Positions 43,309 through 48,367 of a stretch of DNA of 48,367 bases are shown one piece after another (position 1 is the stretch's first letter; every line of letters begins with the position of its first letter). The translations under genes were made by a program, and so were the position numbers. The stretch comes from an uncultured Paludibacter sp. (lineage in GTDB: Bacteria > Bacteroidota > Bacteroidia > Bacteroidales > Paludibacteraceae), in contig CALFXE010000284.1 in assembly GCA_937927845.1 (NCBI GenBank), forward strand, positions 1 through 48,367, in the 5' to 3' direction. The notes under the pieces are model-generated. The model worked only from the letters and a program-made list of their open reading frames with translations. It searched no databases and had not been told where the DNA came from.

Positions 43309-45105
43309 ATGGAGAATTTGAATTATGGTGTGATTGGCAACTGCAGAACAGCCGCCTTGATTTCAAGAAAAGGCAGTATTGATTGGTGCTGTTTTCCGGA
43401 TTTTGATTCTCCTTCTGTATTTGCAAAAATATTAGATCAAAATAAAGGTGGGCATTTCGGATTTAAAGTTGATGAAACATACGATATTTCTCAGCGATAT
43501 ATGCCTCATACCAACATTTTGATTACTTCTTTTGAATCTCCGGAGGCGGCTTTTGAAGTATATGACTTTATGCCCCGCTATAAAACAGGTGATATAAAAG
43601 GATACTATCTTCCTGCTGAAATCTACAGATTAATTCGTCACAGAAAAGGTAAGCCTTGCTTTTATATTGATTTTAAACCGGCTGCTAATTATGCAAGGGA
43701 TGTAACAGATTTTGAGTTCAAGAAGGAATACCTGAAAATTTGTTCGGTTGAGAACGAAAAAGATAGTTTTTATTTGTATTCCGGTTTTGATAAAGAACAG
43801 ATACTGGGTCTGAAAGAAGTTAGAATTACACAAAATGAGTTTTTTCTGCTTTCTTATAACCAAAAACTGATTAAAATTGATCATGACCGGGTAGACTTGG
43901 AATATCAACGCACTAAAGTGTATTGGTGGGATTGGTCTAATCGCTCAAAGAAATTTAATCGCTATAATCATCAGATTGAACGGAGCACGTTGATGCTGAA
44001 ATTGATGTCGTATCATAGGAGTGGAGCGATGTTGGCTGCAATTACTACAAGCATTCCCGAAGCTATCGGTGAGAATCGTAATTGGGACTATCGCTTCTGT
44101 TGGCTTCGAGATGGTTCTATGTCGATCGAAACTTTAATGCAGGTAGGACATAAGGGTGCAGCCAATCGTTTTATTAATTTCATCAAGAATATTCTTCGTA
44201 AAAAATCTGATTCGTTCCAAATTATGTATGGGATATGGGGTGAAAGAACCCTGACAGAAGAATCACTTCTTCACTTAGCCGGATACAAAAATACACAACC
44301 TGTGAGAATAGGAAATGATGCCTATCATCAAAAACAAAATGACACTTACGGATATTTGATGGATGTTATTTACAAATACTATCAGTATTTCCAAGGAACG
44401 TTAGATGATATCGAAGATATGTACGAAATTGTGAATAATATCGTGCGGACTGTAATTGAAGACTGGCGAAAACCGGACAAGGGAATTTGGGAGATTCGTG
44501 GAAATGAAAAGCATTTTGTCATTTCAAAAGTGATGTGTTGGGTAGCACTTGATAGAGCTGTGAATATAGCACGCTTAGTTAATGATTATGACAATGCCGA
44601 CATGTGGGAAGAAGAAGCCCTAAAAATTAGAGAAGATGTGCTTAAAAACGGTTGGAATGAAGATGTGCAGAGTTTCACACAAACCTATTGTAATACCGAT
44701 CTCGATTCATCTTTGTTGCTGATGGAGTTGTACGGTTTTATTGATGGAACAGATGAAAAATTTATCCGTACTGTAGAAGCAATACAGCAAAATTTGGAGT
44801 ATAAGGGATTGTATTTCAGATATAAAAATGAGGATGATTTTGGAGTTCCGACCTCTGCTTTTACGATTTGTACCTTTTGGATGGTCAGGGCACTCTACGC
44901 AATAGGTAAAAAAGAGGATGCTCAAAAGCTTTTTGAGGAATTATTACAATACTCCAATCATTTGGGATTGTTCAGTGAGGATTTGGATTTTGACACAAAA
45001 GAACAACTCGGTAATTTTCCGCAGGCATATTCACATCTGGCATTAATAAACTCAGCTCTATTGTTCGCAGAAGAAATTCAGACTTCACGTTTTATTCGTC
45101 CTTAA
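43309..45105 (+). CDS. Glycoside hydrolase family 15 (glucoamylase or trehalase)
   Basis: GH15 enzymes release glucose from alpha-glucans or, in one branch, cleave trehalose. The 598-residue chain opens with MENLNYGVIGNCRTAALISR, typical of the bacterial cytoplasmic branch with no signal peptide. It has the (alpha/alpha)6 barrel signatures ENRNWDYRFCWLRDGSMSI (substrate-binding, with catalytic-site Arg/Asp) and the C-terminal LGNFPQAYSHLALINSALL. Its partner is otsAB on the opposite strand, with stops overlapping by four bases, which favours a trehalose or trehalose-phosphate substrate over starch. That choice is an inference from context. Confidence 0.88.
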   Translation: MENLNYGVIGNCRTAALISRKGSIDWCCFPDFDSPSVFAKILDQNKGGHFGFKVDETYDISQRYMPHTNILITSFESPEAAFEVYDFMPRYKTGDIKGYYLPAEIYRLIRHRKGKPCFYIDFKPAANYARDVTDFEFKKEYLKICSVENEKDSFYLYSGFDKEQILGLKEVRITQNEFFLLSYNQKLIKIDHDRVDLEYQRTKVYWWDWSNRSKKFNRYNHQIERSTLMLKLMSYHRSGAMLAAITTSIPEAIGENRNWDYRFCWLRDGSMSIETLMQVGHKGAANRFINFIKNILRKKSDSFQIMYGIWGERTLTEESLLHLAGYKNTQPVRIGNDAYHQKQNDTYGYLMDVIYKYYQYFQGTLDDIEDMYEIVNNIVRTVIEDWRKPDKGIWEIRGNEKHFVISKVMCWVALDRAVNIARLVNDYDNADMWEEEALKIREDVLKNGWNEDVQSFTQTYCNTDLDSSLLLMELYGFIDGTDEKFIRTVEAIQQNLEYKGLYFRYKNEDDFGVPTSAFTICTFWMVRALYAIGKKEDAQKLFEELLQYSNHLGLFSEDLDFDTKEQLGNFPQAYSHLALINSALLFAEEIQTSRFIRP

Positions 45106-47279
45106 TCAGGCGATATCAATTTACGAAGAAAAGGCAGGGTTTTCGATTGTGATCTTAAATTATAGCGTGCCACCTGAGACATTTTGCCAATTTTGATAGT
45201 GTAAGCAGTATCAGGTAACGCCTTAAACATATCTTCATCAGTTGTATCATCACCAATTGCCATGATAAAGTCATAATTATCCATCTTCATCAACCGTTTA
45301 GCCTCAGAGCCTTTGGTGTGAGAGGGTGACTTAATTTCTACGATTTTATTTCCTCGCATAATTTGCAATCCGAGTCGGGTGCAAGGTTCAATCAATGTAT
45401 TGATAAGCTGCTGTTCCCTCAAAGATGCCAACCATGCATCTACATTGCGATAATGCCATACAAGGGTAGTCTCTTTCTCTTCAATCATTGATCTGGGAGT
45501 CTTTTCTACAAATAATTGAAGGATATCGGTAATCTCATCATTCCAAGGTTTAGAATCAAGAAGATTGTGTTGCCAACCATTTGCATTTTTATAATAGGCT
45601 CCATGTTCGGCAGCCATTGAAATTTTCATTTCTCCAAACCATTTTTCCAGAGTTAGATGGTCACGCCCGCTACTGATAACTACATTATTCCGTATATCAG
45701 CAGCCAAATCCTTCAACACATTCAGGATTGCATCATTAGGAATAGCATCTTCCGGTTTTTTTCTGAAAGGAGATAAAGTACCATCATAATCAAGAATAAT
45801 CAAACGTTTTTCCGATGATTGATAAGCAGACTTTATATTAGATATGATTGTTTCATCGACTTGTTCACTATTTATATTGTCAAAATTCTGACGAATATTT
45901 AATAGTTGATTGATAAAATTATTTGCCCAGTAATTTACAGTATGCTTTGCAATTTTACGTTGCATATTCTGCAAGCGTGCCAATTGTTCTTTTTCTTCCA
46001 TTTCAAGTGCTTCGCAAATACTATCCGCAATCATATCTGTATCATTCGGATTGATAATAAGAGAGTCGTTTAATTCAATTGCAGCACCTGCCATTTCACT
46101 TAAAATAAGTACCCCTGGTTTATCTCTCTTAACTGCTACATACTCTTTTGCAACTAAGTTCATACCATCACGAAGTGGGGTAATCAAAGCTATATCTGCG
46201 ATATTATACATCGCTATCAGTTCATTGAAATCAAAACTATGATAAAAATAGTACAGAGGTGTCCAGTTGATACTGGAATATTTACCATTTATGGCACCAA
46301 TTGCTTCGTCAATTTTTGTTTTCAAATCATTATAACTATCCACTGTATCCCTTGAAGGCACAACAATCATTACTAAGGATGCTTTTTCATGGTATTCAGG
46401 ATACTTTTCCAGAAAACACTCAAAACCTTTAATTCGGGATAGAATTCCTTTGCTATAGTCAAGTCTGTCAACAGACAAGATTAATGTTCTATCACCAAAA
46501 ATCTCTTTTAATTCCTTAGCTTTATCTTGAATTTCAGGAAGTAAAGGAGCATCATGATATAAATTGTAATTAATTCCCATTGGAAAAACATCTGCGTAAG
46601 CAATGTGGTCTTCCAACGAAACCTGATCTAAATCGAAATGCAAATCCAGTATGCGTTCACAAGCACTAACAAAATGTCGCATATAATCATGTGTATGAAA
46701 ACCGATTAAATCCGCTCCAAGCAATCCTGAAACTAATTCTGCTCGTTGTGGTAATACCCGCATCAACTCATAAGTAGGGAAAGGAATGTGATGAAAATAA
46801 CCGATGTTCATATCGACACTCGACTCTCTTAACATTCGGGGAAGCAACATCAATTGATAATCCTGTACCCAAACGATGTCACCCGGCTGAATAAAATCTA
46901 ATGCAACATCACAGAAAATCTGGTTTACTTCTTTATAGCCGGCCCAATAAGCAGCATTATAATCAATAAAAGAATAAAAATAATGGCAAAGTGGCCACAA
47001 AGTGCTGTTACTAAACCCTTCATAATGACTTTGTATTTGTTCCTGATTCAGAAAGACAGGATGAAATTTCAACTCTTCAAGGTGGTTTTTAATAATTAAC
47101 TCTTCGTCCTTAGATTCTGCAATCGTTCCGGGCCAACCAACCCAGTGCTTTTCTATATCTGTTTCTAATGAATCCAAACCTGTTGTTAACCCGCCTTCGC
47201 TTCTTATAAATTCAAATTCGTTATTGTCGTTTCGGTTGACTTTCAACGGGAGTCGATTGGCTATAATAATTAATTTCAT
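45102..47279 (-). CDS. otsAB: Fused trehalose-6-phosphate synthase/phosphatase
   Basis: This bifunctional enzyme makes trehalose from UDP-glucose and glucose 6-phosphate. Residues 1 to about 480 are the GT20 synthase with IIIANRLPLKVNR, GGLTTGLDSL, HWVGWPGTI, VWVQDYQLMLLP and IGYFHHIPFPTYE. Residues about 490-725 are a HAD-type phosphatase with the nucleophile motif LIILDYDGTLSPF, VVISSGRDH, and GDDTTDEDMF. In E. coli these are separate proteins (OtsA, OtsB); the fusion is found in Bacteroidota and some eukaryotes. It has a good promoter upstream and ends on the TTAA shared with the stop of the convergent GH15 gene. Confidence 0.96.
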   Translation of the reverse strand: MKLIIIANRLPLKVNRNDNNEFEFIRSEGGLTTGLDSLETDIEKHWVGWPGTIAESKDEELIIKNHLEELKFHPVFLNQEQIQSHYEGFSNSTLWPLCHYFYSFIDYNAAYWAGYKEVNQIFCDVALDFIQPGDIVWVQDYQLMLLPRMLRESSVDMNIGYFHHIPFPTYELMRVLPQRAELVSGLLGADLIGFHTHDYMRHFVSACERILDLHFDLDQVSLEDHIAYADVFPMGINYNLYHDAPLLPEIQDKAKELKEIFGDRTLILSVDRLDYSKGILSRIKGFECFLEKYPEYHEKASLVMIVVPSRDTVDSYNDLKTKIDEAIGAINGKYSSINWTPLYYFYHSFDFNELIAMYNIADIALITPLRDGMNLVAKEYVAVKRDKPGVLILSEMAGAAIELNDSLIINPNDTDMIADSICEALEMEEKEQLARLQNMQRKIAKHTVNYWANNFINQLLNIRQNFDNINSEQVDETIISNIKSAYQSSEKRLIILDYDGTLSPFRKKPEDAIPNDAILNVLKDLAADIRNNVVISSGRDHLTLEKWFGEMKISMAAEHGAYYKNANGWQHNLLDSKPWNDEITDILQLFVEKTPRSMIEEKETTLVWHYRNVDAWLASLREQQLINTLIEPCTRLGLQIMRGNKIVEIKSPSHTKGSEAKRLMKMDNYDFIMAIGDDTTDEDMFKALPDTAYTIKIGKMSQVARYNLRSQSKTLPFLRKLISPD

Positions 47280-47327
47280 GGAATAATAATTTTCATCAGG
47301 TTTATATTAATCATAATTGAAGGATTG

Positions 47328-47359
47328 CAAATATAATTAAAATCGACTTTAGATGCAAA
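47328..47359 (-). promoter_or_regulatory. otsAB promoter
   Basis: On the minus strand a -33 TTTG (47356-47359), a 20-base spacer and the -7 TATATTTG (47328-47335) match the consensus exactly. A plus-strand -7 TATCTTTG for the divergent lipoprotein gene lies at 47367-47374, so the two promoters are back to back. Confidence 0.7.
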
Positions 47360-47402
47360 TATTGATTATCTTTGCATCGACTAATACAAAAAAAACACTA
47401 AC

Positions 47403-48068
47403 ATGAAACACATCATACTATTAATTCTAATAATTGGAATGACTCTAATTGGTTGCAATCAAAAGAGCCAGGAGGTAAATTTAAATACAAATCAACTTAA
47501 AAACATAGAAACTTTTGACAAATCCGATGATGATAAGGACGACATTCAAAATCTAATTAGAAATGTTCTAAATTGGGCAGACTCAAAAGACAATATTGAA
47601 TTATTGCCGATAGCTTCGGACAGCGCAAACATTATTTATACAAGTTTTGATCTTGAAAAGCACAAACAGAATTTGGATAAACTAAAATCAACTGATTTTT
47701 TCACTACAGAATTTATTGACAATTACAATCAAATTATTTTAGCTATCGACAAAGGACTTCGTAATGGAGAATATGAAAGATGGTTAGTTGGAGATTTACC
47801 GACTTTCCCTTTTGCAAACGGTGCAAGCCCTTGGTGTATGTGTCAAGACAATTTGGATTGGAACACCGTTGAAGTAAAAGCAATTGCATTAGACGATGAT
47901 GAAGGGGAATTAGAATGGTATTGGGGAGATATAAGTGCCGATACTGATCCAAGTTGGAAGGAATTCAGATACAAGTTCAATGTTAAAAAGGAAAACAACA
48001 TATGGCGAATTTCCTATATGGAAGGATTCGATTTTGAAGAAAGCACAAGAAAAAATTTCGAATTATAA
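47403..48068 (+). CDS. Putative lipoprotein of unknown function
   Basis: I do not recognise this 221-residue protein. It begins with a hydrophobic segment and a lipobox (MTLIGCNQK) with lipid attachment expected at Cys18, so it should sit on the inner or outer membrane. The mature part is acidic (DKSDDDKDDIQN) and contains a stretch NGASPWCMCQDNLDW, WYWGDI and a C-terminal WRISYMEGF that resembles the strand pattern of small NTF2-like or DUF3828-type exported domains. That resemblance is weak. It is divergent from otsAB, with a -7 motif 36 bases upstream of the start. Confidence 0.65.
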   Translation: MKHIILLILIIGMTLIGCNQKSQEVNLNTNQLKNIETFDKSDDDKDDIQNLIRNVLNWADSKDNIELLPIASDSANIIYTSFDLEKHKQNLDKLKSTDFFTTEFIDNYNQIILAIDKGLRNGEYERWLVGDLPTFPFANGASPWCMCQDNLDWNTVEVKAIALDDDEGELEWYWGDISADTDPSWKEFRYKFNVKKENNIWRISYMEGFDFEESTRKNFEL

Positions 48069-48093
48069 GCAACAAAATAAAGTTTTTCACAAT

Positions 48094-48288
48094 GAAGTCA
48101 TCTTGACTTTTCACATCAACTGACTGCAATTGTAGAGGAGTTCCCTTGCTGCTCGCTATCCGACCGACTACGACTGTAGAGGAGTTCCCTCAGTCGCTGC
48201 GCTCCATCGGGATGACACGCTCGTTTGCCAACAGTGTAAACCGGTCGTTCGGCATTGTAAAACGCAACAGCCTAAACGCACGACCGGT
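48094..48288. repeat. Dispersed repeat copies and inverted repeat at the right edge
   Basis: Bases 48094-48122 match 8672-8700 inverted, and 48146-48185 match 8632-8671. The core gactacgactgtagaggagt with ttccctcag and tcgggatgacacgctcg repeats the reverse complement of the left-edge array. A diverged half copy (gactgcaattgtagaggagt) lies at 48122-48141. Further on, accggtcgt (48240-48248) and acgaccggt (48280-48288) form a 9-bp inverted repeat. The remaining bases to 48367 are GC-rich, end in gcccgctaa (also found in the left-edge unit), and contain an open frame that I do not trust as a gene. Confidence 0.75.
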
Positions 48289-48367
48289 GCAAGGCTTCCT
48301 GCGCCGCCACTACAAAAAGGATGATGTTACAGAAACACTTCGAGTGGCGGTATACCCCGCCCGCTAA

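Noticed and set aside
48146..48367. 73-residue open frame at the right edge
   Set aside because: Its first third is the dispersed repeat, the rest has no recognisable similarity, and it sits at the window end; treated as repeat-derived.

Overview
The window reads as a chromosomal stretch of an AT-rich member of the Bacteroidota, most likely order Bacteroidales. The evidence is a type IX secretion pair (porU-porV) plus a cargo protein with a type IX sorting tail, type III glutamine synthetase, DapL, long-form IspG, a tmRNA tag GENNYALAA, and many promoters with the Bacteroidota -7 motif TAnnTTTG and no Shine-Dalgarno sequences. Most of it is ordinary core metabolism. The less ordinary parts are one fused carbamoyl-phosphate synthetase, one likely riboswitch, one small accessory patch and a family of dispersed repeats.

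Positions 1-8407 (minus strand): a tandem 84-bp repeat at the left edge, then an ammonium-assimilation cluster read as outer-membrane protein, glnK, amtB, asnA, glnN. Behind it lie dapF and dapL of lysine/peptidoglycan synthesis, with simple-sequence repeats flanking dapL. Positions 8408-9138 are a gene-poor divergent region with repeats and possible mobile-element scraps.

Positions 9139-18892 (plus strand): glmS, a fused carAB, trpE, trpG, hisH, hisF, probably one transcript. Four of the six carry a glutamine-hydrolysing amidotransferase domain, so the first 19 kb hold both the makers and the main consumers of glutamine amide nitrogen. The CarAB fusion resembles animal and fungal carbamoyl-phosphate synthetase (CAD/CPS1 type) more than E. 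coli CarA/CarB.

Positions 18893-26348: a strong hairpin and a 115-nt inverted-repeat element between convergent genes, then (minus strand) a peroxiredoxin, ispF, porV, porU, a fumarylacetoacetase-fold hydrolase and the redox repressor rex. Positions 26431-36227: leuS, ispG with a secreted putative papain-fold protein, a SulP transporter, a coiled-coil protein with zapA, and RNase Y.

Positions 36228-38170 are an accessory patch: REP-like repeats, a toxin-antitoxin-like DUF4160/DUF2442-HTH pair with a palindromic operator inside its promoter, a DUF975 membrane protein, and remnants of a glycosyltransferase and of an ORF6N-domain protein. It ends at ssrA (tmRNA).

Positions 38600-48367: sodB, a large type IX cargo protein, metK preceded by a SAM-II-like riboswitch, a GH15 glucosidase/trehalase convergent with a fused otsAB (a trehalose make-and-break pair), a lipoprotein, and another copy of the dispersed repeat at the right edge.
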